From the NCBI RefSeq assembly GCF_009720525.1, contig NZ_CP043930.1:4310501-4374500 (forward strand): a DNA stretch of 64,000 bases. The letters are read 5' to 3'. The position numbers and the translations under genes are program-made. This document shows positions 9,882 through 20,969 of this stretch, in pieces. A model generated the notes under the pieces. It saw nothing but the letters and a program-made list of their open reading frames with translations, was not told the DNA's origin and did no database searches. Source of the stretch: Gimesia benthica (lineage in GTDB: Bacteria > Planctomycetota > Planctomycetia > Planctomycetales > Planctomycetaceae). Positions within the stretch are counted from its first letter, which is position 1, and each line of letters opens with the position of its first letter.

Positions 9882-9882
9882 G

Positions 9883-10236
9883 ATGAAGATACGACGTGGC
9901 GATTCAGTGATTGTGGTCACCGGAGCCGATGCAGGCGATACTCCCCGGCGTGTATTGTCGGTCGTCGATGGCGGTAAAAAGCTGACAGTAGAAAATGTAA
10001 ACCGTGCCCTGAAGCACGTGAAACGCGGACATCCCAAGAGCCCTCAGGGGGGACGTCTGGAAATTGAGATGCCGATCGATGCTTCCAACGTCAAGTTTTA
10101 CTGCGAAGCCTGCAGTAAAGGGACCCGCATCGGATATCGTTACACCGCTGATGGCAGCAAAGAACGGTTCTGCAAATCGTGCGATGCCTCACTGGGAACG
10201 ATCAGTCCAGCGAATGCAAAATACCAGAAACAGTAA
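9883..10236 (+). CDS. rplX: 50S ribosomal protein L24 with zinc-ribbon C-terminus
   Basis: This 117-residue L24 begins with a KOW domain (MKIRRGDSVIVVTGADAG). The C-terminal part carries a CEAC (CxxC) pair and a CKSC (CxxC) pair about 24 residues apart, the four-cysteine ribbon seen in many bacterial L24 proteins. L24 initiates 50S assembly at the 23S 5' domain. Confidence 0.96.
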   Translation: MKIRRGDSVIVVTGADAGDTPRRVLSVVDGGKKLTVENVNRALKHVKRGHPKSPQGGRLEIEMPIDASNVKFYCEACSKGTRIGYRYTADGSKERFCKSCDASLGTISPANAKYQKQ

Positions 10237-10299
10237 TCAGCATCAGTAGTTTTCAGTAAGGAAGACTGTTCCGAAGTTCGGCCGGTCTGAAACAGAAAC

Positions 10300-10845
10300 A
10301 TGGCAATACCAACATTATTAAAACAATATCGTGAAGAGATTGTTCCCGTCCTGAAGGAAAAACTGGGACGCACCAACGTGCACTCACTGCCTCAGATTGA
10401 AAAGGTCGTGATCAGCATGGGGATTGGTGCTGCCAACCAGGACCGGAAGCGTCTGACTGAAGCAGCTGACCATCTGACAATTCTGGCAGGCCAGAAATCG
10501 CAGATCACCCGGGCCCGTAAGTCTGTGGCTGGTTTCAAACTGCGTGAAGGTCAGGAAATCGGCTGTCGCGTGACCCTGCGTGGCACCCGGATGTACGAAT
10601 TTCTGGAACGTCTGATCTCCCTGGCTCTGCCGCGTGTACGCGACTTCCGGGGTGTGAATCCCAAAGCGTTTGACGGTGCAGGCAATTACAGCCTGGGCCT
10701 CAACGAACAGGTCGTGTTCCTGGAAATCGATCCCGATTCCGTGCATCATGCCCAGGGGATGAATATTACTATCGTGACAACTGCCAAGGATAACGACGAA
10801 GGCCGGCTGTTGCTGACCGAGCTCGGTATGCCTTTCCGCAAGTAA
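10300..10845 (+). CDS. rplE: 50S ribosomal protein L5
   Basis: This 181-residue L5 has the family segments LPQIEKVVISMGIG, GQKSQITRARKSVAGFKLREG and LPRVRDFRGVNPKAFDGAGNYSLG read in pieces. L5 binds 5S rRNA and contacts P-site tRNA and S13. The next gene is rpsH only 80 bp away, so the usual rpsN between them is absent. Confidence 0.97.
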   Translation: MAIPTLLKQYREEIVPVLKEKLGRTNVHSLPQIEKVVISMGIGAANQDRKRLTEAADHLTILAGQKSQITRARKSVAGFKLREGQEIGCRVTLRGTRMYEFLERLISLALPRVRDFRGVNPKAFDGAGNYSLGLNEQVVFLEIDPDSVHHAQGMNITIVTTAKDNDEGRLLLTELGMPFRK

Positions 10846-10925
10846 TCGCGTTACAAAGATTTCTATAAGATACAAAACAATTTTTTTGGTAGATCGTCGG
10901 AGATTAAAGTGAGGGTAGCCAGCTA

Positions 10926-11321
10926 ATGATGACAGACCCCATTGCAGACATGCTGACACGAATTCGTAATGCACTGCAGATTGAACGGCCGTTTGTAGAT
11001 ATTCCTGCTTCCAAAATCAAGACCGCCATCGCTGGCGCCTTGCAGCGGGAAGGTTACATCTGGGACTATGAAGTCATTGAAGACACTCCACAGAACGTGC
11101 TGCGTGTCAATTTGAAATATGGTCCCAACGGGGAACGCGTCATTCAGCGAATCGTCCGTGAAAGTAAACCCGGACGTCGCCACTACCAGGACCTGCGGTC
11201 CATGCCGGAAGTCCTGCAGGGTCTGGGTGTCAGCATCCTGTCTACCAGCAAGGGCGTGCTGAGCAATCGTGAAGCGAAAAAAGAAGGTGTGGGCGGCGAG
11301 CTGCTGTGCACCATCTGGTAA
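10926..11321 (+). CDS. rpsH: 30S ribosomal protein S8
   Basis: This 131-residue S8 starts MMTDPIADMLTRIRNA and ends with the conserved SKGVLSNREAKKEGVGGELLCTIW. It is a central-domain 16S binder and, in E. coli, the spc operon repressor. A second ATG at 10929 is equally possible as the start. Confidence 0.97.
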   Translation: MMTDPIADMLTRIRNALQIERPFVDIPASKIKTAIAGALQREGYIWDYEVIEDTPQNVLRVNLKYGPNGERVIQRIVRESKPGRRHYQDLRSMPEVLQGLGVSILSTSKGVLSNREAKKEGVGGELLCTIW

Positions 11322-11388
11322 TCCAAACGTGCCGCAAGGCTGGCCGATCTGTATCTGCCACGATTTAATTTAACTGGAAATTGAAGTT

Positions 11389-11934
11389 ATGTCTCGAATC
11401 GGTAAAAAACCAGTTGCCGTTCCCACCGGAGTCGAAATTAAGGTGGATGGCGGAACCATCACTGTCAAAGGTAAGCAGGGTGAATTGAAGTTTACCTACC
11501 ATCCGGCGATGAGTGTGGAATTTGATTCGGAAGCCAACGAGGTCAACGTGATTCGTCCTGACGATGAGCGTAAGAATCGTGCTCTGCACGGTCTGACCCG
11601 GGCACTGATTGCCAACATGGTTCAGGGTGTGGAAACACCGTTCGTCAAAAAGCTGGAAATTCAGGGCGTGGGTTACCAGGCATCACTGAATGGTCAGAAA
11701 CTGAGCCTGCAGGTCGGGTTTGCCAACACAATCGTGCTGGATGTGCCTCAGGGAGTGAATTGCGAACTTCCTAACGCAACCAACATTGTTGTCAGCGGAC
11801 CGGACAAGCATATGGTAGGTCAGTTTGCAGCGAACATTCGCAGCGTACGTCCTCCTGAACCTTACAAAGGTAAAGGGATTCGTTACGAAGGCGAATACGT
11901 ACGGCGCAAAGCCGGTAAGGCCTTTGCTAACTAA
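11389..11934 (+). CDS. rplF: 50S ribosomal protein L6
   Basis: This 181-residue L6 with two related domains starts MSRIGKKPVAVPTGVE and ends with PPEPYKGKGIRYEGEYVRRKAGK. It binds near the sarcin-ricin loop next to the GTPase-associated centre. It lies between rpsH and rplR as usual. Confidence 0.97.
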   Translation: MSRIGKKPVAVPTGVEIKVDGGTITVKGKQGELKFTYHPAMSVEFDSEANEVNVIRPDDERKNRALHGLTRALIANMVQGVETPFVKKLEIQGVGYQASLNGQKLSLQVGFANTIVLDVPQGVNCELPNATNIVVSGPDKHMVGQFAANIRSVRPPEPYKGKGIRYEGEYVRRKAGKAFAN

Positions 11935-12011
11935 CGGTTTTCAACTGCTGGTGATCCAGGTATTCTGACGGTCAGGCCGATGGCCACTGTTTAAGAGAAG
12001 ATGACGGTAAA

Positions 12012-12377
12012 ATGAAACTAGAAAAAACGCTGAAAAAACAGAAGTCACGACGTTCGTTCCGGATTCGTAACACAGTCCGTAAAACGGGCCGTTACCGTCT
12101 GTCTGTTTATCGTAGCAACAATCATATTTATGCCCAGATCATTGACGACACTGCAGGGGCAACCCTGGTTTCAGCCAGCACCAAAGACAAGTCTCTGGCC
12201 GGCGAAATCAAAGTGGGTGGCAACATTGCTGCCGCTGAAAAGGTTGGCAAACTGCTGGGTGAGCGGGCCGCTGAAAAAGGGATCAAAGAGGTCGCCTTCG
12301 ATCGCGGACCTTACCGCTACCATGGTCGGGTAGCAGCCCTGGCAGATGCTGCCCGTCAGGCAGGGCTGGATTTTTAA
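12012..12377 (+). CDS. rplR: 50S ribosomal protein L18
   Basis: This 121-residue L18 with a basic N-terminus has [18 protein letters not shown] and the C-terminal [20 protein letters not shown]. It is a 5S rRNA-binding protein. It starts about 77 bp after rplF and 36 bp before rpsE. Confidence 0.96.
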   Translation: MKLEKTLKKQKSRRSFRIRNTVRKTGRYRLSVYRSNNHIYAQIIDDTAGATLVSASTKDKSLAGEIKVGGNIAAAEKVGKLLGERAAEKGIKEVAFDRGPYRYHGRVAALADAARQAGLDF

Positions 12378-12413
12378 TCGAGACAACACTCAATACGGGT
12401 TGGAGAAGATACC

Positions 12414-12893
12414 GTGTCAAAAGAATCGACAAAACAAACGCCAGAAACCGTCATCCAGATCCGCCGTTGTGCCTGCGTAGTCAAGGGGGGCCGTCGGTTC
12501 AGCTTTACTGCTCTGGTCGTCGTAGGCGATAAAGAAGGCCGGGTAGGCTGGGGTTATGGCAAAGCGATCGAAGTGCCGCTGGCTGTGGATAAAGCAGTCA
12601 AGCAGGCCAATCGCAACATGGTCAAAGTGCCGATCGTTGAGCACACCGTGCCTCACGAGGTCGTCGGTCGCTTCGGTTCTTCCCGCGTTCTGCTGTTACC
12701 CGCTCGTCCTGGTACTGGTATTATTGCCGGCACTGGTGTGCGTTCTGTGGTAGAAGCAGTCGGAATTACCGACATTTACACAAAGAGTCGTGGATCCAAC
12801 AATCCAATCAATGTAGTGAAAGCCACAATTGATGGGCTCTCAAAACTGCGAACCCGTGACGATATTGCACGCTTGAGAGGAGTAGAAGTCTAA
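12414..12893 (+). CDS. rpsE: 30S ribosomal protein S5
   Basis: This 159-residue S5 has the N-terminal double-stranded RNA-binding fold ([31 protein letters not shown]) and the C-terminal half ([18 protein letters not shown]). It contributes to decoding fidelity and the mRNA entry helicase. It uses a GTG start and its TAA overlaps the rplO ATG (TAATG), implying coupling. The usual rpmD between rpsE and rplO is absent. Confidence 0.96.
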   Translation: MSKESTKQTPETVIQIRRCACVVKGGRRFSFTALVVVGDKEGRVGWGYGKAIEVPLAVDKAVKQANRNMVKVPIVEHTVPHEVVGRFGSSRVLLLPARPGTGIIAGTGVRSVVEAVGITDIYTKSRGSNNPINVVKATIDGLSKLRTRDDIARLRGVEV

Positions 12894-13345
12894 TGATTAT
12901 TGATGACGTTCACCGCGGAATTCAAAAGAATAAAAAACGCAAGCGTGTTGGTCGTGGTCCGGGATCGGGTCATGGTAAAACATCGTCTCGCGGTCACAAA
13001 GGTTATGGCAGCCGTGCGGGTGCATCCCGTCGTACCAGCTTCGAAGGGGGGCAGACCCCGCTGGCAATGCGTGTTGCTAAACGTGGCTTCAATAATAAAC
13101 AGTTCGCCAAGAAGGTTGCTGTTGTTAACGTAGCTGCTCTCGAGCAGGCCTTCGACAACGGTGCTGAAATTACTCCGGAAATTCTGGCTGCGAAAGGACT
13201 GGCTAAAGGTCGGTTCGATCAGGTCAAAATCCTGGGTAACGGCGATCTCAGCAAAAAGCTGAGCGTGACTGCTCACCTGTTCTCCGCATCTGCAGAATCC
13301 AAGATTCAGGCAGCCGGTGGTTCAGTCAGTCGGATTTTGTCATAA
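12893..13345 (+). CDS. rplO: 50S ribosomal protein L15
   Basis: This 150-residue L15 has the glycine-rich basic N-terminal extension GRGPGSGHGKTSSRGHKG and EGGQTPLAMRVAKRGF. It is a late 50S assembly protein. The start codon shares a base with the rpsE stop codon. Confidence 0.96.
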   Translation: MIIDDVHRGIQKNKKRKRVGRGPGSGHGKTSSRGHKGYGSRAGASRRTSFEGGQTPLAMRVAKRGFNNKQFAKKVAVVNVAALEQAFDNGAEITPEILAAKGLAKGRFDQVKILGNGDLSKKLSVTAHLFSASAESKIQAAGGSVSRILS

Positions 13346-13477
13346 GTAATTGATTCAAGGACTTGATTTCAGCAGACAGGAATACGATTCCCCTTTTCTT
13401 CTCTATTCGTTAAGATCTGAAGCACAAAGATTATCCATTTTTCTTCTGCTGAGTTATGACACAAAGGACCGCTATCC

Positions 13478-14842
<1,365 letters not shown>

Positions 14843-14862
14843 GGCATAAACGGGCGAGTCGC

Positions 14863-14894
14863 AGCGAAATTCACCAAAAAAGGGGTGTTTCGCT
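14863..14894 (+). terminator. Stem-loop between secY and rpmJ without a U run
   Basis: AGCGAAA (14863-14869) pairs perfectly with TTTCGCT (14888-14894), and CACC (14872-14875) with GGTG (14884-14887) inside it, leaving a 2-nt bulge. There is no T tract, so it may be a weak terminator or a processing site. Its end touches the -35 box of the next promoter. Confidence 0.4.
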
Positions 14895-14923
14895 TGTCGA
14901 TTTACGCATAATGCGTTTATAAT
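14894..14923 (+). promoter_or_regulatory. Candidate promoter for the alpha segment (rpmJ to rplQ)
   Basis: TTGTCG (14894-14899) and a perfect TATAAT (14918-14923) are separated by 18 bp in the 252-bp gap after secY. The resulting leader to rpmJ would be about 165 nt, room for feedback regulation. Confidence 0.55.
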
Positions 14924-15094
14924 TTCCTGATTCGCTCCGCTTCGGAAATTGTACAGGTTTGATACGAAGCCGGAGTTTGCTCATTTTATGGGCGCAACTA
15001 TCTGAATTTACACGAGTTACAGTGTTTGAGCCGGAGAGGTTCTCTCTGCTGACTCGCCAAACGTGAACCAAACTAATAGAGAAATCGTAGTACG

Positions 15095-15211
15095 ATGAAA
15101 GTCCGAGCCAGTGTTAAGCGGATTTGTGAGAGCTGTAAAGTCATCAGACGGAAGGGCCGTGTTTACGTGATCTGCTCTTCCAACCCTCGTCATAAACAGC
15201 GCCAGGGTTAG
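15095..15211 (+). CDS. rpmJ: 50S ribosomal protein L36
   Basis: This 38-codon ORF encodes [19 protein letters not shown] and ends in [11 protein letters not shown]. Cys11, Cys14, Cys27 and His33 form the zinc site of the C+ type L36. It lies between secY and rpsM, its usual place, but infA is missing in front of it. Confidence 0.95.
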   Translation: MKVRASVKRICESCKVIRRKGRVYVICSSNPRHKQRQG

Positions 15212-15270
15212 TCTCGCACTCAGTTTGCATGATTTAATTTCAGTTTTTACAACCAGCGGAGTGAAATAAA

Positions 15271-15657
15271 ATGCCTCGTATTCTCGGTGTTGATATTCCG
15301 AACGAAAAACCTGTTTATGTTTCCCTGACTTACCTGTACGGCATCGGTCGGGTAACGGCTCTTGATATCTGCTTCAAGCTGGAAATCAATCCCCAGATGA
15401 AGGCCAAAGACCTGACCGACGATGAGCTGAGTCGTATCGTGAACGTACTGGATACCGACTATTCCGTCGAAGGTCAGTTGCGTCGAACCACACAGCAGGA
15501 CATCGCCCGTCTGCGGGACATTCAGTCATACCGCGGAATTCGTCATCGTCGCGGACTGCCCGTACGCGGCCAGAATACACAGACCAATGCCCGTACCCGC
15601 AAAGGTGGTAAGAAAACCGTTGCTGGTAAGAAGGGTGTTAAGGACGCTCGCCACTAA
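15271..15657 (+). CDS. rpsM: 30S ribosomal protein S13
   Basis: This 128-residue S13 begins [15 protein letters not shown], has [10 protein letters not shown] and the C-terminal tRNA-contacting tail [20 protein letters not shown] with extra lysines. It forms the bridge to L5 and touches P-site tRNA. It precedes rpsK by about 150 bp. Confidence 0.97.
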   Translation: MPRILGVDIPNEKPVYVSLTYLYGIGRVTALDICFKLEINPQMKAKDLTDDELSRIVNVLDTDYSVEGQLRRTTQQDIARLRDIQSYRGIRHRRGLPVRGQNTQTNARTRKGGKKTVAGKKGVKDARH

Positions 15658-15805
15658 GACCGGTCCCTGGTTCAGGGTATCTGATCAGAGGCGAGTTGAG
15701 AGACGATACAATGCCGGCATCATGTTCGGCTTAACGAGAAAACATTCCATCAAAATGAGTTTCAGTTTCTGAGATCCAACAGACAGAAACATCAGGAGTT
15801 GCAGA

Positions 15806-16186
15806 GTGGCTAAAGTCAAACGAAAAAAAGTGAAACGTCACATCACTAAAGCGATTGCTTACATTAAAGCAACGTTTAACAACACCACGGTTACGATTAC
15901 CGATCTGAACGGTGATGTACTCTGCTGGGCCACAGCAGGTACTTCCGGATTCAAGGGAAGTCGTAAGAGCACTCCTTTTGCTGCTCAGCGGGCTGCAGAA
16001 ATCTGTGCGGAAAAAGCTTCCAAGTTTGGTGTGAAAGAAATGGAAATTCGCGTCAAGGGACCTGGTTCCGGACGGGAAAGTGCAATCACCGGTCTGCAGA
16101 CAGCTGGTATCTCGATCAAGGCGATCGAAGACATCACCCCGCTGCCACACAATGGTTGCCGTCCTCCGAAAAAACGTCGCGTCTGA
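15806..16186 (+). CDS. rpsK: 30S ribosomal protein S11
   Basis: This 126-residue S11 has a basic N-terminus ([11 protein letters not shown]), [29 protein letters not shown] and the ending [15 protein letters not shown]. It forms the 30S platform. It uses a GTG start preceded by CAGGAG. The next gene is rpoA; the usual intervening rpsD is absent. Confidence 0.97.
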   Translation: MAKVKRKKVKRHITKAIAYIKATFNNTTVTITDLNGDVLCWATAGTSGFKGSRKSTPFAAQRAAEICAEKASKFGVKEMEIRVKGPGSGRESAITGLQTAGISIKAIEDITPLPHNGCRPPKKRRV

Positions 16187-16310
16187 TCCGTTACGCAGGT
16201 GACGCTGTGAAGACTGTGCGCGAAAGCGTTCAGACTGAAATTAAAATATAACGAGAGTGCCGGTTTCCGAATCGCATTCTGTTTAAATGTGTTCTTGGGA
16301 GATTATTTCA

Positions 16311-17330
16311 ATGCGAATCCGTTGGCGAGGACTGGAATTACCAAGCCGTGTCATCCCTGACCGGGACTCAATGACATCCACCTATGGTATGTTTGTAGCC
16401 GAACCATTCGAACGTGGATTCGGTGCGACGATCGGCAACAGTCTGCGGCGCATTCTGCTTTCCAGCCTGGAAGGCAGCGCAGTGACACGCGTCAAAATTC
16501 AGGGCGTGCAGCACGAGTTCACCACGATTCCCGGTGTTGTCGAAGACATTACCGAAATCTGCCTGAACCTCAAGTCGCTGATCGTCAAGAACTCCAGCTC
16601 GACTACCAAGACACTGCGAATTGAAAAACACGAGCGTGGTGTGGTTACCGGTGCTGACGTCATTACCGACGATCAGGTTGAAGTGATCAACAAAGATCTG
16701 GTAATCGCCACCATGACCGACGACGTTCCACTCAACATGGAACTGACCATTGATAACGGCCGTGGATATATCCCCGCTTCCGAGCATGCTCAGCATGAAA
16801 CCGAAGTGGGTGTGATTCCCCTCGATGCCACGTTCTCACCGGTCGTTCGCGTCCGTTACAAAATTGAAGATACCCGTGTTGGTCAGCGGACCAACTACGA
16901 CAAGCTGATCCTGGAAATCTGGACCAACGGTACCGTGAAACCCGATATGGCCCTGGTAGAAGCTTCCAAGATTCTGCGGAAACACCTCAATCCGTTTATT
17001 ACTTACCGTGAACCCGGTCCAGAAATGCCACCGGAAGGCGGTCTCAAAGGAATGCTGGATACGACCGGTTACGCACCGATCGACCTGGAACTGGAAGAGA
17101 AACTCAACCAGAGTCTGGCCGAGCTGAACCTGTCTGTCCGGGCGACCAACTGCCTGGAATCGGAAGGGATCAACACCGTTCGCGACCTGGTCGGCAAAAC
17201 GGAAGATCATCTGTTACACGTACGTAATTTCGGGGAAACCACACTGGTTGAAGTTCGTGAACGACTGAACCAGATTGGTCTGCGTCTGGGGATGAAGATT
17301 CCCAGCTCGTCTTCACAACAGCCGCGTTAA
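16311..17330 (+). CDS. rpoA: DNA-directed RNA polymerase subunit alpha
   Basis: This alpha subunit of about 339 residues has an N-terminal dimerisation domain ([20 protein letters not shown] near residue 35) and a helical C-terminal domain ([36 protein letters not shown]) that contacts UP elements and activators. I prefer ATG 16311 over the upstream in-frame ATG 16287 because GGAGA at 16298-16302 is well placed for it. It precedes rplQ as usual. Confidence 0.96.
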   Translation: MRIRWRGLELPSRVIPDRDSMTSTYGMFVAEPFERGFGATIGNSLRRILLSSLEGSAVTRVKIQGVQHEFTTIPGVVEDITEICLNLKSLIVKNSSSTTKTLRIEKHERGVVTGADVITDDQVEVINKDLVIATMTDDVPLNMELTIDNGRGYIPASEHAQHETEVGVIPLDATFSPVVRVRYKIEDTRVGQRTNYDKLILEIWTNGTVKPDMALVEASKILRKHLNPFITYREPGPEMPPEGGLKGMLDTTGYAPIDLELEEKLNQSLAELNLSVRATNCLESEGINTVRDLVGKTEDHLLHVRNFGETTLVEVRERLNQIGLRLGMKIPSSSSQQPR

Positions 17331-17410
17331 TCGGACAGAGCAACGCGATTATTGGTTATCAAACATCGAGTTCTTTACTCTCAGCAATCAGAATAATTCA
17401 GAGTTAAGTC

Positions 17411-18127
17411 ATGCGACACCGAATGAGAGGCCGCAAATTAGGCCGCAATGCATCACACCGTAAGGCGATGTTCCGCAACATGGCGGTGAGCCTCATCAAG
17501 ACCGTCCGGATCGACGAGGAAGCTGAAAACGCTCCCAAGGTTTCCGGTCGGATCACCACCACCGTGCAGAAAGCCAAAGAACTGCGTCCGTTCATCGAAA
17601 AGCTGATCACGGTTGCCAAGAAAGCTCAGCCACACATCGAGAACGCTGCCCAGTACGCAACTTCCGCTGAGAAGAACTCCAGCGAATGGAAGACCTGGCG
17701 TGAATCTGAGCAGTGGAACCAGTGGAACCAGGCTCTGGCACCAGCTCTGAGCTACCGTCGTCGGGCATTCGCAGAACTGCGTGACAACGAAGCCGTCGAT
17801 ATCCTGTTCAACGAACTGGCAGAACGCTTTGCAGAACGCAATGGTGGATACACCCGCATTGTGCGTCTGGCAACCGTCCGTCTGGGCGATGCCGGTGCGC
17901 AGGCTATCATCGAATTCGTCGGCGAACGAGATCGTGTTAAGCCGACCCGCCGCAGTGAAACACTGGGTTCTGCCGCAACAGAGGAAGCACCAGCTGACGA
18001 AGAAGCTCCCGCTGAAGAAACAGCAGAAACAGAAAGCGAAGCAGCCGCTGACGAAGCTCCTGCCACTGAAGCAGAAGCCTCAGAAGGGGAAACTGCTGAA
18101 GCTGAAGAAGAGAAAAAAGAGGAGTAA
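17411..18127 (+). CDS. rplQ: 50S ribosomal protein L17 with insertion and acidic C-terminal extension
   Basis: The L17 core is split. Residues 1-71 ([38 protein letters not shown]) and about 114-172 ([37 protein letters not shown]) match the family. Residues about 72-113 are an extra Trp/Gln/Glu-containing segment and residues 185-238 an Ala/Glu-rich acidic tail. At 238 residues it is nearly twice the common 115-130. L17 lies near the tunnel exit, so the extra parts may reach the cytosol there. It is the last gene of the superoperon and is followed by a terminator. Confidence 0.94.
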   Translation: MRHRMRGRKLGRNASHRKAMFRNMAVSLIKTVRIDEEAENAPKVSGRITTTVQKAKELRPFIEKLITVAKKAQPHIENAAQYATSAEKNSSEWKTWRESEQWNQWNQALAPALSYRRRAFAELRDNEAVDILFNELAERFAERNGGYTRIVRLATVRLGDAGAQAIIEFVGERDRVKPTRRSETLGSAATEEAPADEEAPAEETAETESEAAADEAPATEAEASEGETAEAEEEKKEE

Positions 18128-18181
18128 ACCGTCGCGAGTCGAATTCGACTTTGCGGAAATCCGGTTTCCCGCTAAAATTTT

Positions 18182-18220
18182 AAAGCTAAGAGTATCCCTG
18201 ATATGCTCTTAGCTTTTTTT
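18182..18220 (+). terminator. Rho-independent terminator after rplQ
   Basis: AAAGCTAAGAG (18182-18192) pairs perfectly with CTCTTAGCTTT (18206-18216) and runs into T7 (18214-18220). It closes the ribosomal superoperon. Confidence 0.9.
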
Positions 18221-18334
18221 ACGTCCGGAGCGATAACAATGGAATGGAATAACCGACCGCATCCGGACGGAAAACAGTACCCGGCTCGACCTTGTGTCGT
18301 TGTGAAGTTGTAGCGGAAAGGATTCTGGCGCAGC

Positions 18335-18925
18335 ATGTCAACGCAGCCTTTTAATTTCAGTCACGCGATGTACCGCCTGTGCAGCGACGTCTCGCGTCGG
18401 CTGCCTGAATTTCATCATGTCGATATGGACCGGATCGCGGTCGCCTTTGCCCAGGCCCGCCGCAATGTGCCTTACGGTATGCAAGCTAAGTTGACGCCTC
18501 TGCGGTTTGAGAACGGGGCTCTGCAGACCACGCGCTACGGCCGGAAGTGGACGGTGCAGCGGGTGTATCAGGATCAGCAGGAGATGCTCTATATTCTGAC
18601 GTTCTATCTGCCGCGGTTCCTGAACCATTCGTTCAAAGAGAAGATGATCACGGTGCTGCACGAGCTGTATCACATCAGCCCGGCTTTCGATGGCGACATC
18701 CGCCGCCTGGCAGGTCATTACCACGTGCATTCACACAGCCAGAAAGAATACGACGCCCATATGGCGGTACTGGTCGACCAGTACATGAAACTGAACCCAC
18801 CCTCCGAACTGTTCGGGTTCCTCAAGTGCCGCTTCTCGACGCTGCAGAAAAAGCACGGCGGCGTGGTGGGGCTACAGATCCCGATTCCGAAACTGATTCC
18901 GGTGACCGATACGCGGATTGCGTAG
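18335..18925 (+). CDS. Putative zinc metallopeptidase-like protein (HELYH)
   Basis: This 196-residue soluble protein has an HExxH-type motif, HELYHISPAFDGD, at about residues 110-122, preceded by a helix-like segment FKEKMITVL. Histidines follow (HYHVHSHSQKEYDAH, about 129-143) that could supply a third ligand. This suggests a compact metallopeptidase or metal-binding fold; no substrate can be inferred. It is transcribed alone after the ribosomal terminator. Confidence 0.6.
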   Translation: MSTQPFNFSHAMYRLCSDVSRRLPEFHHVDMDRIAVAFAQARRNVPYGMQAKLTPLRFENGALQTTRYGRKWTVQRVYQDQQEMLYILTFYLPRFLNHSFKEKMITVLHELYHISPAFDGDIRRLAGHYHVHSHSQKEYDAHMAVLVDQYMKLNPPSELFGFLKCRFSTLQKKHGGVVGLQIPIPKLIPVTDTRIA

Positions 18926-18966
18926 TTGTCATTCGATTCTAAAACAGGTGAGAGATCTTCGTCCGT

Positions 18967-19629
18967 TTATGACAGCGACGCTTTTAATTCCTGCAGGCGG
19001 TTGAGCTCATCGAATGTGGCGTGGAGCAGTTCCTGTCCCTCCTCTTCGACCACCAGGGCCTGCGCGCTCACTTTTGGTTCCAGTCCATAGTGCTGCAGAT
19101 AATGGAAGAGCGCGTTCTTGTGATCTGCGATTTCCATTTGTGCGATGATCTGTGGGAAGTTGGCAGTGATGCGCTGCAGGCTGTGATCGACCGACCAGGG
19201 CATTTCCGGTTCGACGATCAGCAGCAGAACCGCTCCCTGGGCATGTGGGCCATGATAATATGCCTGCCCCAGCTTCTGACCAACGGCGATCATACCTAAG
19301 GCGTGGCCGTTGACCACCGACAATGAGTGGCGGGCATCGGAAAGTTCGGGGATTTCTTCTCTTTCACCCAGCCGCTTGAGCTCCAGTGCCGCCTGCGTGC
19401 GTTCCGGGGGCAGGGAGCTCATCTCATTCGCCCAGGACCAGAGCCAGCTGGAATCGCCGTCGGCTTCGGTTCCCAGGATCTCTGCCTGAAATTCATAGCG
19501 GTCTCCGAATGTGAGGAGTCCGGTAGAAACGTCGTAACCCCAGTCCAGGTCTTCTACCAGGTCAGCTAGAAGCAACTGTCGATCGAAGGCAAAACAGAGG
19601 TGCTGATTCAGGAGCGTGTTGTAGTCCAT
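18967..19629 (-). CDS. Uncharacterised protein, possibly DUF6882-like
   Basis: This 220-residue acidic soluble protein has no signal peptide. The segment SSWLWSWANE (about 61-70) and the central SVVNGHALGMIAVG remind me of the DUF6882 family; this is from memory and tentative. It is convergent with the preceding gene and heads no clear operon. Function unknown. Confidence 0.6.
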   Translation of the reverse strand: MDYNTLLNQHLCFAFDRQLLLADLVEDLDWGYDVSTGLLTFGDRYEFQAEILGTEADGDSSWLWSWANEMSSLPPERTQAALELKRLGEREEIPELSDARHSLSVVNGHALGMIAVGQKLGQAYYHGPHAQGAVLLLIVEPEMPWSVDHSLQRITANFPQIIAQMEIADHKNALFHYLQHYGLEPKVSAQALVVEEEGQELLHATFDELNRLQELKASLS

Positions 19630-19770
19630 GCGTTTCTTTCCGGATGAGAGTCAGAAACCGAGAGAGTTTCGAGACGGTTACAAAGCGGCCTGATTTCCAG
19701 TGTAACTGCTGAAGTTGTGAGAGCGAGGAGAAAGTGAGAGATCATGCTGATTTTGGTGGGTGATTTCGTG

Positions 19771-20265
19771 TTAGCCTTCGTCCAGCCATGGTTCATCCCA
19801 GACAGGCGTTTGCTGATCGGGCAGGAAGAAGGCGGGGATGCCGTCGCTGGTGGCGAAGGCGGCCTGGGGGCCGCAGTGTTTGGCGAGTTCGCTGGCGATG
19901 CGGACAATCAGCGTGAGATGGCCCTGGAAGCTGAGGGATGGACTCTGGTCGGGGGGATGGAGCCGGTAAATGTCGGCGGATTCTCTGGGGCTGGTGTGGG
20001 GACCGCCGAAGGCCTGGTTCAGCAGCGGGTCATCGGATTTATATTCCCAGTTGACCATCTCTTCGGAAGCGACGGTGGCGGTGAAGTCCTCTGCGGAGCC
20101 GCGGACATCGCCGGTGAAACCTGCCAGGGATTCCAGGATCTGTGTGAGATCGGCGCGGCTCACAGAGCGGCCGGCGGGTGTTTCCAGCGAAATCGGCACG
20201 CCACACTCGCGTCCCCATTCCAAGAGCTGTGGTGTGACAGGCGTGAGGATGTAGCTGATACTCAT
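19771..20265 (-). CDS. Uncharacterised acidic protein
   Basis: This 164-residue soluble ORF starts MSISYILTPVTPQLLEWG and ends in an acidic segment DEPWLDEG. No catalytic motif, signal peptide or membrane segment is visible. It lies between two other small uncharacterised minus-strand genes with gaps of 48 and 141 bp. Function unknown. Confidence 0.55.
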   Translation of the reverse strand: MSISYILTPVTPQLLEWGRECGVPISLETPAGRSVSRADLTQILESLAGFTGDVRGSAEDFTATVASEEMVNWEYKSDDPLLNQAFGGPHTSPRESADIYRLHPPDQSPSLSFQGHLTLIVRIASELAKHCGPQAAFATSDGIPAFFLPDQQTPVWDEPWLDEG

Positions 20266-20313
20266 ATGGTCCTGACTCCTGCTACCGAGTTTGTGATGGT
20301 GCTGTTTTATCTG

Positions 20314-20751
20314 CTACCTGAGTTGATAATACTTTTTCGGGGCGATCAGCATCAACAGTTTGGGGCCGATGATCAGGTACATGATCAATGTGCCGACCAG
20401 GGCAGAGCCGGCGGCGACGGGCAGGCTGCTGTTATTCAGAAAGAGTGGCCCGATGATGGTGCCGGCGATCAGGCCGATCAGCGGGGAGATCCAGAGGTAC
20501 CACCAGGAATAAATCGGGGGAACTTTGGTGCGGAGGCGTCTGCGGTAGTCATCCAGTTGTTCGCCGGTATCGGCCCAGTGGAAAGTGCGTAATGCGCGGG
20601 GGCCGCCACAATGGGCGCAGACGGTTCCCAGGCAGAGATTAAAAGGGTTGCATAAGCCTTCGAAGTCGCCGCCATTGACCTGGGTGGATTGCCGACATTT
20701 CTGATGGACGTAAACACGCCCTTCGCGCAGGGTATATGAAGCTTTGGCCAT
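20314..20751 (-). CDS. Small membrane protein with N-terminal cysteine cluster
   Basis: This 145-residue protein has an N-terminal domain with Cys at about 19, 33, 40, 45 and 48 (including a CAHC pair), which could bind zinc, and two hydrophobic segments (about 82-104 and 110-132) in the second half. Probably inner membrane with a cytoplasmic ribbon; no function can be assigned. Confidence 0.6.
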   Translation of the reverse strand: MAKASYTLREGRVYVHQKCRQSTQVNGGDFEGLCNPFNLCLGTVCAHCGGPRALRTFHWADTGEQLDDYRRRLRTKVPPIYSWWYLWISPLIGLIAGTIIGPLFLNNSSLPVAAGSALVGTLIMYLIIGPKLLMLIAPKKYYQLR

Positions 20752-20969
20752 CGGGTGCTCACTATAAGTGGGTTATCAAAGTAGATGGTCGGTGGGCAGC
20801 CAGCTCAGCGCTGTGGTTGCCCGTCGTCAGTGTGCCTGCGGACTTTGATTTTAGCGTGATGGGAGTAGGGTGCCAGTGAAAACTGTTGATTTCTGTTTGC
20901 GATACATGTTGAATGGCGATCATCTGCAATCATTCATGAATTCTGCTGCGAGAATCAGAGAGCCTTGTC

